A stretch of 38,627 nucleotides of DNA from Rubrivivax benzoatilyticus JA2 = ATCC BAA-35 (GCF_000190375.1 NZ_AEWG01000154.1:1-38627), one strand, 5' to 3'; shown: positions 8,785 through 17,298, counted from the first letter of the stretch. Program-made: numbers and translations. The notes: generated by a model from the sequence alone, not told the origin.

Positions 8785-10443
8785 ATGTCGACCGACTCCC
8801 TGAACGCCGGCCGCGGCTGGCTGGACAAGCAGCGCACCGTCGCGCCCCCGGGCTTCAACCGCTGGCTGGTGCCTCCGGCGGCGCTGGCCATCCATCTGTG
8901 CATCGGCATGGCCTACGGCTTCTCGGTCTTCTGGCTGCCGCTGTCCAAGGCGATCGGCATCACGAAGCCGCTGGCCTGCGGGCCCGAGGTCGGCTTCTGG
9001 CAGGAACTGTTCGTCAGCCACTGCGACTGGAAGATCAGCACGCTGGGCTGGATGTACACGCTGTTCTTCGTGCTGCTGGGCAGCTCGGCGGCGCTGTGGG
9101 GCGGCTGGCTGGAGCGTGTCGGTCCGCGCAAGGCGGGTGTCGTCAGCGCGCTGTGCTGGTGCGGCGGCATGCTGCTGTCGGCGGCCGGCGTGCACTGGCA
9201 CCAGTTCTGGCTGATGCTGCTCGGCTCGGGCGTCATCGGCGGCATCGGTCTGGGGCTGGGCTACATCTCGCCGGTCAGCACGCTGATCAAGTGGTTCCCC
9301 GACCGCCGCGGCATGGCCACCGGCATGGCGATCATGGGCTTCGGCGGCGGCGCGATGATCGGCTCGCCGCTGGCCGCCGAGCTGATGAAGGCTTTCGCCA
9401 CGCCGAGCGACGTCGGCGTCGCCGCGACCTTCGTCGTCATGGCCGCGATCTACTTCGTCTTCATGATGGGCGGCGCACTGGCCTACCGCATCCCGGCGGC
9501 CGACTGGGCGCCGGCCGGATGGCAGCCGCCGCCGAAGGCCGAGCCGGGCACGGCGGCGATGGTCACGCACGGCCACGTGCACGCCCGCCGCGTCTGGCGC
9601 ATCCCGCAGTTCTGGCTGGTGTGGATGGTGCTGTGCATGAACGTCTCGGCCGGCATCGGCGTCATCGGCATGGCCAGCCCGATGCTGCAGGAGGTGTTCG
9701 GCGGCCGCCTGGTCGGCGTCGATGCTCGCTTCGGCGATCTGGACACGGCGCAGCTGGCGGCGATCGCCGGCGTCGCCGCCGGCTTCACCGCGCTGCTGTC
9801 GCTGTTCAACATCGGCGGGCGCTTCTTCTGGGCGAGCCTCTCGGACCGCATCGGCCGCAAGGCGACCTACGTCGTGTTCTTCGTGCTCGGCGCGGTGCTC
9901 TACCTCAGCGTGCCGTACAGTGCCGGCGCCGGCAGCCTGCTGCTCTTCGTCGCCGCGTTCTGCGTCATCCTCAGCATGTACGGCGGCGGCTTCGCCACCG
10001 TGCCGGCCTACCTCGCCGACCTGTTCGGCACGCAGATGGTCGGCGCCATCCACGGCCGGCTGCTGACCGCCTGGGCCACCGCCGGCATCCTCGGGCCGGT
10101 GGTCGTCAACTACATGCGCGACTGGCAGCTGGCGCAGGGCTTGCCGCGCGAGCAGGTCTACAACCAGACGATGGTCATCCTGGCCGGCATGCTGCTCGTC
10201 GGCCTGGTCTGCAACCTGCTGGTGCGGCCGGTGAACCCGAAACACTTCATGTCCGAGGCCGAACTGGCTGCCGAGCGCCGCCAGGCCCATGACCGTGCCC
10301 AGGCCGCCGAGACCGGCGCCGGCACGATGAGCTTCCACCGCAGCTCCACGCTGCTGGTCGCGCTGGCCTGGGCGGCCGTGGGTTTGCCGCTGGCCTGGGG
10401 CGTGTACCGTACGGCGCTGAGCGTCGCGCGTTTCTTCCACTGA
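8785..10443 (+). CDS. Oxalate/formate antiporter-family (OFA) MFS transporter with fused C-terminal helix
   Basis: A 552-residue inner-membrane transporter with about twelve helices in the OFA (OxlT-like) subfamily of MFS. Segments supporting this include GFNRWLVPPAALAIHLCIGM near the N-terminus, GLGYISPVSTLIKWFPDRRG around residues 154-173, and ASLSDRIGRKATY. There are large extracytoplasmic inserts after helices 1 and 7, as in other proteobacterial OFA members. Residues 515-552 add a further hydrophobic helix (LLVALAWAAVGLPLAWGVY) that resembles a separate MFS small-subunit peptide encoded next to OFA genes in relatives. The gene sits 16 bases before a LysR gene and upstream of formate dehydrogenase, so formate or oxalate is a plausible substrate. 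No Shine-Dalgarno sequence is seen before ATG 8785. Confidence 0.88.
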   Translation: MSTDSLNAGRGWLDKQRTVAPPGFNRWLVPPAALAIHLCIGMAYGFSVFWLPLSKAIGITKPLACGPEVGFWQELFVSHCDWKISTLGWMYTLFFVLLGSSAALWGGWLERVGPRKAGVVSALCWCGGMLLSAAGVHWHQFWLMLLGSGVIGGIGLGLGYISPVSTLIKWFPDRRGMATGMAIMGFGGGAMIGSPLAAELMKAFATPSDVGVAATFVVMAAIYFVFMMGGALAYRIPAADWAPAGWQPPPKAEPGTAAMVTHGHVHARRVWRIPQFWLVWMVLCMNVSAGIGVIGMASPMLQEVFGGRLVGVDARFGDLDTAQLAAIAGVAAGFTALLSLFNIGGRFFWASLSDRIGRKATYVVFFVLGAVLYLSVPYSAGAGSLLLFVAAFCVILSMYGGGFATVPAYLADLFGTQMVGAIHGRLLTAWATAGILGPVVVNYMRDWQLAQGLPREQVYNQTMVILAGMLLVGLVCNLLVRPVNPKHFMSEAELAAERRQAHDRAQAAETGAGTMSFHRSSTLLVALAWAAVGLPLAWGVYRTALSVARFFH

Positions 10444-10459
10444 GCGCGGGCGCCGTTCG

Positions 10460-11419
10460 ATGAACCTGCTGGACGCCTACCGCTACCTCGTCGCGCTGGA
10501 GCAGCACCGCCACTTCGGCCGTGCCGCGGCGGCCTGCCACATCACGCAGCCGGCGCTGTCGAACGCGCTGCGCACGCTGGAACAGCACTTCGAGGTCGCG
10601 ATCGTGCGCCGCGGCCGGCAGTACGAAGGCCTGACGCCCGAAGGCGAACGGGTGCTCGCCACCGCGCACCGGCTGCTGCACGAGCAGGAGCTGCTGCAGC
10701 AGGACCTGCGCGCCGGCGCCGGCCGGGCGCAGGGGCGGCTGGTGATCGGCGCCGTGCCGACGGCGCTGCCGGTGGCCGCGCGGCTGGCCGCACGCCTGGT
10801 CGAGCGCCATCCGGGCGTGCAGCCGCAGATCCGCTCGCTGGCCTCGCAGGAGATCGAGCTCGGCCTGGAGACGCTGGCCATCGACCTCGGCCTGGGTTAT
10901 GTCGAACGTGCGCCGTCGCGGCTGGAGACGGTGCCGCAGTACGTCGAGCGTTATTACCTGCTGCAGCGCGCCGCGGTGCCCGGCGACGCGCTGAGCTTCG
11001 GCCCGGCAATGCCCTGGGCTGAGGCGGCGGCACAGCCGCTGGCGCTGCTGTCGCCGGAGATGCACAACCGCGCCATCCTCGACGGCGTGTTCCGCGAGCT
11101 GGGCTGCACGCCGCAGCCGGCGATCGAGACCAACTCGGTGCTCGCGCTGCTGGTCGCGGTGCAGGCCGGCGGTGTCGCCGCGGTGCTGCCCGGCGCGCTG
11201 GTCAGCACGCTGACGGCGCACCGCGAGCTCGAGGCGCGGCCGCTGGTCGCGCCCGAGGTGCTGACGCCGATCGGGCTGATGCTGGCCGTCGGCGCACGCC
11301 GCTCGCGCGCGCTGGACGCGGCGCTGGAGCTGGCGCGTGACCTCGTCTGGCTGGAGCACGTGCGCGGCCACAGCGGCACGCTGGAAGCCGCTGCGCGGCT
11401 GCGCCGGGTCGTGGGCTGA
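10460..11419 (+). CDS. fdsR: LysR-type regulator, probable formate dehydrogenase regulator
   Basis: A 319-residue LysR-type transcription factor. The N-terminal winged helix-turn-helix lies at about residues 1-60 (RHFGRAAAACHITQPALSNALRTLE), followed by a linker helix and an effector-binding domain (about 95-300). It is encoded just before and in the same direction as fdsGBAD, the usual place of FdsR-type regulators in Burkholderiales. The 182-base gap to fdsG contains a perfect dyad of LysR type (11528-11548). The effector is not visible in the sequence; formate or a metabolic signal is an inference. The gene symbol rests on gene context and family only. Confidence 0.8.
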   Translation: MNLLDAYRYLVALEQHRHFGRAAAACHITQPALSNALRTLEQHFEVAIVRRGRQYEGLTPEGERVLATAHRLLHEQELLQQDLRAGAGRAQGRLVIGAVPTALPVAARLAARLVERHPGVQPQIRSLASQEIELGLETLAIDLGLGYVERAPSRLETVPQYVERYYLLQRAAVPGDALSFGPAMPWAEAAAQPLALLSPEMHNRAILDGVFRELGCTPQPAIETNSVLALLVAVQAGGVAAVLPGALVSTLTAHRELEARPLVAPEVLTPIGLMLAVGARRSRALDAALELARDLVWLEHVRGHSGTLEAAARLRRVVG

Positions 11420-11527
11420 ACGCCGCCGGCGTGCGTCGCCGGGCTCAGGACATTCCCTAGGCCGTGTTCGGCACGCGGTCGGCGCGTGTCGCGCTTCTCC
11501 CTCGTGAGCCGAGGCCCGCGCCCGCCG

Positions 11528-11548
11528 GCGATTCGACCTGCGAATCGC
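11528..11548. promoter_or_regulatory. LysR-type operator dyad upstream of fdsG
   Basis: A perfect inverted repeat with 8-base arms (GCGATTCG and CGAATCGC) separated by 5 bases. Its core ATTCG-N5-CGAAT satisfies the T-N11-A rule of LysR-type regulator boxes. It lies between the LysR gene and fdsG, 53 bases before the fdsG start. It is the natural candidate binding site for the adjacent regulator. Confidence 0.6.
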
Positions 11549-11601
11549 GCGGTTCGTGTTTCCCATTGGACGCCGCGGCAGCTTGCGCCAGATCATGGTG
11601 C

Positions 11602-12012
11602 ATGACCCAGGACATTGTTGCCTCCACGATCGCGCGCCACCAGGGTCGGGAAGGCCCGCTGCTGCCGATCCTGCACGAGCTCCAGCACACGCTCGGCTAC
11701 ATCCCGCGCGAGGCGCTGCCGCGGATCGCCCAGGCGCTGAACCTCTCGCGCGCCGAGGTCCACGGCGTCGTCAGCTACTACCACCACTTCCGCACCGAGA
11801 AGCCGACGGCGCCGGTGCTGCAGGTCTGCCGCGCCGAGTCCTGCCAGGCGATGGGCGCCGACCGGCTCTGGGACCACGCCCAGGCGCACGGCGGCTGCCA
11901 GGTCGAGGCGGTCTACTGCCTGGGCCTGTGCGCCTCGTCGCCGGCGGCGATGCTGGGCGAGGAGCCGCTGGGCCGCCTGACGCCCGAGAAGCTCGACGAG
12001 GTGCTGGGTTGA
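11602..12012 (+). CDS. fdsG: NAD-dependent formate dehydrogenase, gamma subunit
   Basis: A 136-residue thioredoxin-like [2Fe-2S] protein homologous to NuoE. It has the helical N-terminus (LLPILHELQHTLGYIP), the EVHGVVSYYHHF segment, and four cluster-ligand cysteines: CRAESC and, later, CLGLC. In the FdsABG complex it passes electrons between the Mo subunit and the FMN/NADH subunit in the cytoplasm. I chose ATG 11602 (MTQDIVAS); the frame continues upstream but without homology. Its stop overlaps the start of fdsB. It is the first structural gene of the operon, downstream of the LysR dyad. Confidence 0.92.
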   Translation: MTQDIVASTIARHQGREGPLLPILHELQHTLGYIPREALPRIAQALNLSRAEVHGVVSYYHHFRTEKPTAPVLQVCRAESCQAMGADRLWDHAQAHGGCQVEAVYCLGLCASSPAAMLGEEPLGRLTPEKLDEVLG

Positions 12013-13481
12013 ACCGCCGCCTCTACATCCCCGAAGACAGCGGCGCGCTGGCCGTCGGTGCCGACGCCGTCGCGCGTGCCGCCGAGGCCGCCGGCGCCGA
12101 GGTCTGGCGCACCAGCTCGCGCGGCCTGTTCTGGCTGGAGCCGCTGGTCGAGGTCGACAGCGCCGAAGGCCGCATCGGCTACGGCCCCTGCACGCCGGCC
12201 GACGTCGCGGCCATCGTCGCCGGCACGCCCGACCATCCGAAGGCGCTGGGGCCGATGGACGCGCTGCCCTATCTGCAGCGCCAGCAGCGCCTGACCTTCG
12301 CACGCGCCGGGCTGACGCGGCCACTGTCGATCGCCGACTACGAGGCCCACGGCGGCGGCGCCGGCTTGCGTGCGGCGCGCGCGATGGCGCCCGAGGCGAT
12401 CATCCAGGCCATCGTCGACAGCGGCCTGCGCGGCCGCGGCGGCGCCGCCTTCCCGGCCGGCATCAAGTGGCGCACCGTCGCCCAGGCGGCGGGCGAGCTG
12501 AAGTACGTCGTCTGCAACGGCGACGAAGGCGACTCGGGCACCTACGCCGACCGCATGCTGCTCGAAGGCGACCCCTTCCTGCTGATCGAAGGCATGGCGA
12601 TCGCGGCACGCGCCGTCGGCGCCTCGCGCGGCTACGTCTACGTGCGCTCGGAGTACCCGCGTTCGGTCGAGATCTTCGGCCGCGCGATCGAGGTCGCACG
12701 CGCTGCCGGCTGGCTGGACGGCTTCGACATGGAAGTGCGCATGGGCGCCGGCAGCTACGTCTGCGGCGAAGAGACGGCGATGCTGGAGAGCCTCGAAGGC
12801 CGGCGCGGCGTCGTGCGCGCCAAGCCGCCGCTGCCGGCGATCGCCGGGCTCTTCGGCCGACCGACGGTCATCAACAACCTGCTGACGCTGGCCGCGGTGC
12901 CGACCATCCTCGCCGAAGGCCCGGCCTACTACCGCGACTTCGGCGTCGGCCGCTCGACCGGCACGATGCCCTTCCAGCTCGCCGGCAACCTGCGTTTCCC
13001 CGGCCTCGTCGAACGCGCCTTCGGCGTCACGCTGCGCGAGCTGCTGTTCGACTTCGGCGGCGGCACCGCCAGCGGCCGGCCGGTCAAGGCGGTGCAGGTC
13101 GGCGGCCCGCTGGGCAGCTACGTGCCCGAGGAACACTGGGACGTGCCGCTGGACTACGAGGCTTATGCCGTCGTCGGTGCGGTGCTGGGCCACGGCGGCC
13201 TCGTCGTGCACGACGACACGGCCGACATGGCGCGCCTGGCGCGCTACGCGATGGCCTTCTGCGCCCAGGAGAGCTGCGGCAAGTGCACGCCCTGCCGCAT
13301 CGGCTCGACGCGCGGCGTCGAGGTCATCGACAAGCTGCTCGCCGGCGACGACCGCCAGGAATCGCTGCTGCGCGACCTGTGCGACACGATGAAACACGCC
13401 AGCCTGTGCGCGATGGGCAGCATGACGCCGCTGCCCGTGCTGTCGGCCCTGAACCACTACCCGGAGGATTTCCGGCGATGA
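12009..13481 (+). CDS. fdsB: NAD-dependent formate dehydrogenase, beta (FMN/NADH) subunit
   Basis: A 490-residue diaphorase subunit homologous to a NuoE/NuoF-like fusion. An N-terminal thioredoxin-like part (about 1-85) precedes the NuoF core. The NADH/FMN glycine-rich loop is GLRGRGGAAFPAG and the flavin site CNGDEGDSGTYADR. The SLBB region follows, and the C-terminal [4Fe-4S] site is ESCGKCTPCRIGSTRG with a further cysteine near SLCAMGS. It transfers electrons from formate oxidation to NAD+. The best start is TTG 12009, which overlaps the fdsG stop as TTGA; no ATG lies in frame near the conserved N-terminal LYIPEDS. Its stop overlaps the ATG of fdsA. Confidence 0.92.
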   Translation: MNRRLYIPEDSGALAVGADAVARAAEAAGAEVWRTSSRGLFWLEPLVEVDSAEGRIGYGPCTPADVAAIVAGTPDHPKALGPMDALPYLQRQQRLTFARAGLTRPLSIADYEAHGGGAGLRAARAMAPEAIIQAIVDSGLRGRGGAAFPAGIKWRTVAQAAGELKYVVCNGDEGDSGTYADRMLLEGDPFLLIEGMAIAARAVGASRGYVYVRSEYPRSVEIFGRAIEVARAAGWLDGFDMEVRMGAGSYVCGEETAMLESLEGRRGVVRAKPPLPAIAGLFGRPTVINNLLTLAAVPTILAEGPAYYRDFGVGRSTGTMPFQLAGNLRFPGLVERAFGVTLRELLFDFGGGTASGRPVKAVQVGGPLGSYVPEEHWDVPLDYEAYAVVGAVLGHGGLVVHDDTADMARLARYAMAFCAQESCGKCTPCRIGSTRGVEVIDKLLAGDDRQESLLRDLCDTMKHASLCAMGSMTPLPVLSALNHYPEDFRR

Positions 13482-16342
13482 ACACGATCGAGACACCCGA
13501 CCGCGGCACCCCGGCGCGCGACAGCGCCACCACCGTCACGCTGACGATCGACGGCCGCGCCGTCAGCGTGCCCGCGGGCACGTCGGTGATGCGCGCCGCT
13601 TCCGAAGCCGGCATCGAGATCCCGCGCCTGTGCGCCACCGAAGGGCTTGAAGCCTTCGGCTCGTGCCGGCTGTGCATCTGCGAGATCGACGGCCGCCGCG
13701 GCTACCCGTCCTCGTGCACGACGCCGGCCGAGGCCGGCATGAACGTGCGCACCCAGACGCCGAAGCTCGCCGAGCTGCGCCGCGGCGTCATGGAGCTCTA
13801 CATCAGCGACCACCCGCTGGACTGCCTGACCTGCGCCGCCAACGGCGACTGCGAGCTGCAGACCCAGGCCGGTCTCGTCGGCCTGCGCCAGGTGCGCTAC
13901 GGCTGGGACGGCGCCAACCACCTGAAGGCGGCCCAGGACGAGTCCAACCCGTACTTCGCCTACGACCCGAGCAAGTGCATCGTCTGCAACCGCTGCGTGC
14001 GCGCCTGCGAGGAAGTGCAGGGCAGCTTCGCGCTGACGATCTCCGGCCGCGGTTTCGCCTCGCGCGTGGCCGCCGGCATGGACGAGCCTTTCCTCGAAAG
14101 CGAATGCGTCAGCTGCGGCGCCTGCGTGCAGGCCTGCCCGACCGCGACGCTGCAGGAGAAGAGCGTCATCGAGATGGGCCTGCCCGAGCACGCGGTGGTG
14201 ACGACCTGCGCCTACTGCGGCGTCGGCTGCGGCTTCAAGGCCGAGATGCAGGGCAAGCGCGTCGTGCGCATGACGCCGTGGAAGGACGGCCGCGCCAACG
14301 AGGGCCACGCCTGCGTCAAGGGCCGTTTCGCCTGGGGCTACGCGACGCACCAGGACCGCGTCACCAAGCCGATGATCCGCGCGAAGATCACCGACCCCTG
14401 GCGCGAGGTCAGCTGGGACGAGGCCATCGCCTACGCCGCCAGCGAGTTCCGCCGCCTGCAGGCCGAACACGGCCGCGGCGCGGTCGGCGGCATCACCTCG
14501 TCGCGCTGCACCAACGAGGAGGCCTACCTTGTGCAGAAGCTGGTGCGCGCGGCCTTCGGCAACAACAACGTCGACACCTGCGCACGTGTCTGCCACTCGC
14601 CCACCGGCTACGGTTTGGGCCAGACCTTCGGCACCTCGGCCGGCACGCAGACCTTCAAGTCGGTCGCGCACGCCGACGTCGTGCTCGTCATCGGCGCCAA
14701 CCCGAGCGACGCCCACCCGGTCTTCGCCTCGCGGCTCAAGCGCCGGCTGCGCCAGGGCGCGAAGCTGATCGTCATCGACCCGCGGCGCATCGACCTCGTC
14801 GCCTCGCCGCACGTCAAGGCCGAACACCACCTGCAGCTCAAGCCCGGTACCAACGTCGCCGTGCTCGACGCGCTGGCGCACGTCATCGTCACCGAGGGCC
14901 TGGTCGACGAAGCCTTCGTCGCCGAACGCTGCGATGCGCGCAGCTTCGGCCAGTGGCGCGACTTCGTCGCCCGGCCGGAGAACTCGCCCGAGGTGCTGGA
15001 AGCCGTCAGCGGCGTGCCGGCAACCGCGGTGCGCAGCGCCGCGCGGCTGTACGCGACGCGCGGTCTCAACGCCGCGATCTACTACGGCCTCGGTGTCACC
15101 GAACACGCGCAGGGCTCGACCGCGGTGATGGCGATCGCCAACCTGGCGATGGCCACCGGCAACGTCGGCCGCGAAGGTGTCGGCGTCAACCCGCTGCGCG
15201 GCCAGAACAACGTGCAGGGCTCCTGCGACATGGGCAGCTTCCCGCACGAGCTGCCGGGCTACCGCCACATCAGCGACAGCACGGTGCGCGCCGAGTTCGA
15301 CGCCGCCTGGGGCGTGACGCTGGACCCGGAGCCGGGGCTGCGCATCCCGAACATGTTCGACGCCGCGCTCGGCGGCAGCTTCAAGGGCCTGTACGTGCAG
15401 GGCGAGGACATCGTGCAGTCCGACCCCAACACCCAGCACGTCGGCGCCGCGCTCGAGGCGCTGGAGTGCCTGGTCGTGCAGGACATCTTCCTCAACGAGA
15501 CGGCCAAGTACGCCCACGTCTTCCTGCCGGGCGCGAGCTTTCTCGAGAAGGACGGCACCTTCACCAACGCCGAACGCCGCATCAGCCGCGTGCGCCGCGT
15601 GATGCCGCCGCTGGCGGGTCTGGCCGACTGGGAGGTGACGGTGCGCCTGGCCAAGGCGCTGGGCTACCCGATGGACTACGCCCACCCCGAGGCGGTGATG
15701 CAGGAGATCGCGGCGCTGACGCCGAGTTTTGCCGGCGTCAGCTACGAGAAGATCGAGCGCCTGGGCAGCGTGCAGTGGCCGTGCAACGAGCGCACCGAAG
15801 AAGCCGGTACCTCGGTGATGCACGTCGGCGGCTTCGTGCGCGGCAAGGGGCGTTTCGTCATCACCGCCTACCAGCCGAGCGACGAACGCGCCAACCGGCG
15901 CTTCCCGCTGCTGCTGACCACCGGGCGCGTGCTCAGCCAGTACAACGTCGGCGCGCAGACGCGGCGCACCGCCAACACCGCCTGGCACGGCGAGGACCGG
16001 CTGGAGCTGCACCCCAGCGACGCCGAGCTTCGGGGTGTCGTCGACGGCGACTGGGTCGGCATCACCAGCCGCGCCGGCGAGACCGTGCTGCGCGCGCGCG
16101 TCACCGAGCGGGTCGCGCCGGGTGTCGTCTACACGACCTTCCACTTCCCGGAGTCGGGCGCCAACGTCATCACCACCGACAGCTCCGACTGGGCGACCAA
16201 CTGCCCCGAGTACAAGGTGACGGCGGTCGAGGTGACCAAGGTGACGCAGCCCAGCGAGTGGCAGCGCCGCTACCGCAGCTTCAACGAGGCCCAGCTGCGC
16301 GCCCACGCCGAGCGCGAGACCGCCGCCGCGGCGGCCAAGTGA
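13478..16342 (+). CDS. fdsA: NAD-dependent formate dehydrogenase, alpha (molybdenum) subunit
   Basis: A 954-residue catalytic subunit. The N-terminal [2Fe-2S] domain (about 15-95) has cysteines in RLCATEG and GSCRLCIC. A His/Cys cluster motif follows (HPLDCLTCAANGDC), then two ferredoxin-like [4Fe-4S] motifs (CIVCNRCVRAC and CVSCGACVQAC), the Mo-subunit cluster motif CAYCGVGC, and the bis-MGD molybdopterin domains. The cysteine in ARVCHSPTG is the expected Mo ligand; the C-terminal MGD-binding domain contains LLLTTGRVLSQYN. It oxidises formate to CO2. The start ATG overlaps the fdsB stop and has a GGAGGA site 10 bases upstream. No selenocysteine codon is used at the active site; it is a Cys-type enzyme. 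Confidence 0.95.
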   Translation: MNTIETPDRGTPARDSATTVTLTIDGRAVSVPAGTSVMRAASEAGIEIPRLCATEGLEAFGSCRLCICEIDGRRGYPSSCTTPAEAGMNVRTQTPKLAELRRGVMELYISDHPLDCLTCAANGDCELQTQAGLVGLRQVRYGWDGANHLKAAQDESNPYFAYDPSKCIVCNRCVRACEEVQGSFALTISGRGFASRVAAGMDEPFLESECVSCGACVQACPTATLQEKSVIEMGLPEHAVVTTCAYCGVGCGFKAEMQGKRVVRMTPWKDGRANEGHACVKGRFAWGYATHQDRVTKPMIRAKITDPWREVSWDEAIAYAASEFRRLQAEHGRGAVGGITSSRCTNEEAYLVQKLVRAAFGNNNVDTCARVCHSPTGYGLGQTFGTSAGTQTFKSVAHADVVLVIGANPSDAHPVFASRLKRRLRQGAKLIVIDPRRIDLVASPHVKAEHHLQLKPGTNVAVLDALAHVIVTEGLVDEAFVAERCDARSFGQWRDFVARPENSPEVLEAVSGVPATAVRSAARLYATRGLNAAIYYGLGVTEHAQGSTAVMAIANLAMATGNVGREGVGVNPLRGQNNVQGSCDMGSFPHELPGYRHISDSTVRAEFDAAWGVTLDPEPGLRIPNMFDAALGGSFKGLYVQGEDIVQSDPNTQHVGAALEALECLVVQDIFLNETAKYAHVFLPGASFLEKDGTFTNAERRISRVRRVMPPLAGLADWEVTVRLAKALGYPMDYAHPEAVMQEIAALTPSFAGVSYEKIERLGSVQWPCNERTEEAGTSVMHVGGFVRGKGRFVITAYQPSDERANRRFPLLLTTGRVLSQYNVGAQTRRTANTAWHGEDRLELHPSDAELRGVVDGDWVGITSRAGETVLRARVTERVAPGVVYTTFHFPESGANVITTDSSDWATNCPEYKVTAVEVTKVTQPSEWQRRYRSFNEAQLRAHAERETAAAAAK

Positions 16343-16359
16343 GGGCAGGGGAGACGACG

Positions 16360-16581
16360 ATGAACAGCGAACAGATCGTCCAGATGGCCAACCGCATCGC
16401 CGCGTTCTTCGCGGCGATGCCCGAGCACGCCGAGGCGGTGGACGGCGTCGCCGGCCACCTCCGCAAGTTCTGGGAGCCGCGCCTGCGCGAGCAGCTCGGC
16501 GCGCTGATCGCCGGCGGCGACACGGCGGCGCTGCACCCGCTGGTGCTGGAAGCCTGGGAGCGGGTCGCGGTGCGCGCCTGA
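16360..16581 (+). CDS. fdsD: Formate dehydrogenase delta subunit
   Basis: A 73-residue helical protein starting MNSEQIVQMANRIAAFFAAM, with HLRKFWEPRLREQL in the middle; this matches the small FdsD/FdhD-delta family found at the end of fds operons. Its role is thought to be assembly or stabilisation of the formate dehydrogenase complex. It begins 17 bases after fdsA with GGGGAGA upstream. In Ralstonia/Cupriavidus-type operons an fdsC gene (FdhD-like sulfurtransferase) usually lies between fdsA and fdsD; here it is absent, leaving the order G-B-A-D. It ends 5 bases from the stop of the convergent frameshifted gene. Confidence 0.88.
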   Translation: MNSEQIVQMANRIAAFFAAMPEHAEAVDGVAGHLRKFWEPRLREQLGALIAGGDTAALHPLVLEAWERVAVRA

Positions 16582-16586
16582 GCGCG

Positions 16587-17235
16587 TCAGCGCCGCATCG
16601 CGCGGAACTGGGCCCAGGCGACCAGCGCGATCAGCGGCAGCGACAGCTCGATCGTCTCTTCCAGCGAGCCGATCAGCAGCCCCGTTTCGGGGGCGAACAC
16701 GATGCCCCAGTCCTCGGCCAGCAGGTTCTCCATGCGGTCGATGACCTTGGTGATGAACATCGTCACGGCAAAGATCACGACGCTGCTGGCCACCGGGTCG
16801 CGCCGGCGCCAGTGGTGCAGCAGCGGCCCGGCCTGGCGCAGCAGCAGCGTCAGCACCGCGGCCGCCACCAAGGCCACCGCGATGAACGCGAGCAGACGTT
16901 GCTGCCACGGTGCGTCACCCAGGTAGTAGCTGACCTTCAGCACGCTCTTGCCGGTGAGCGCCTTGTGCCAGTCCATCTCGCGCGCCCCGAAGGCCGCGAA
17001 CAGCACCCCGAGCGCGGCGCGGGTCGCGGGCTCGATGCGCCGCGTCAGCAGGAAGATCAGGCTGCAGACGAAATACAGCGCTGCATTCGTGCCTTCGATC
17101 GGCCCGTTCTCGGCGATCAGCCAGCGCAGCGTCTCGGGGGCTCAGGAGCAGCCAGAACAGGGTCGCCGCGACGGCAGTGACGGCCGGCCACCAGACGGCC
17201 GACCAGCGGCCGCCGCGGGGCGATTCCTCAAACAT
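16587..17235 (-). pseudogene. Unknown inner-membrane protein gene interrupted by a one-base frameshift
   Basis: Two overlapping minus-strand frames join into one protein if a single base is removed from the G5 run at 17136-17140 (C5 on the coding strand). The first frame gives MFEESPRGGRW and a first helix ending in LFWLLLSP. Removing one base continues as ETLRWLIAENGP, and the reading then runs open to 16587: 648 bases, 215 residues. The restored protein has about five hydrophobic helices, the conserved-looking AAFGAREMDWHKALTGKSV, and FITKVIDRMENL. I do not recognise a named family. As written, translation from the first ATG gives a truncated product; an internal GTG at 17006 could give the last 139 residues. 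The cause may be a real mutation or a sequencing error in the homopolymer. Confidence 0.8.
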
Positions 17236-17258
17236 TGTTTCGTGACTTGACGGTGAAA

Positions 17259-17274
17259 CCCCTCATTTTAGGGG
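17259..17274. promoter_or_regulatory. Small hairpin containing a minus-strand -10-like box
   Basis: CCCCT, a 6-base loop, then AGGGG. On the minus strand the loop and arm read TAAAAT (17265-17270), a good -10 hexamer 29 bases before the ATG of the frameshifted membrane-protein gene. No clear -35 box is seen. The hairpin has no T run, so it is a weak terminator candidate for the upstream chemoreceptor gene; the promoter reading is preferred. Confidence 0.35.
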
Positions 17275-17298
17275 CGGCCCGGTCAGGCCTGCCGGCTG

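Noticed and set aside
7522..10440. Minus-strand open frame of 972 codons opposite apbC and the OFA transporter
   Set aside because: It is a shadow of GC-rich coding DNA: Arg/Ala/Gly/His/Asp-rich composition, no recognisable motif, and two well-recognised genes on the other strand.
13457..16306. Minus-strand open frame of 949 codons opposite fdsA
   Set aside because: Same shadow effect; fdsA has clear Fe-S and molybdenum motifs throughout, and the antisense product has none.
17130..17145. Programmed frameshift to make the full membrane protein
   Set aside because: A G5/C5 run without a slippery heptamer, pseudoknot or Shine-Dalgarno stimulator is not a convincing recoding signal; error or mutation is simpler.
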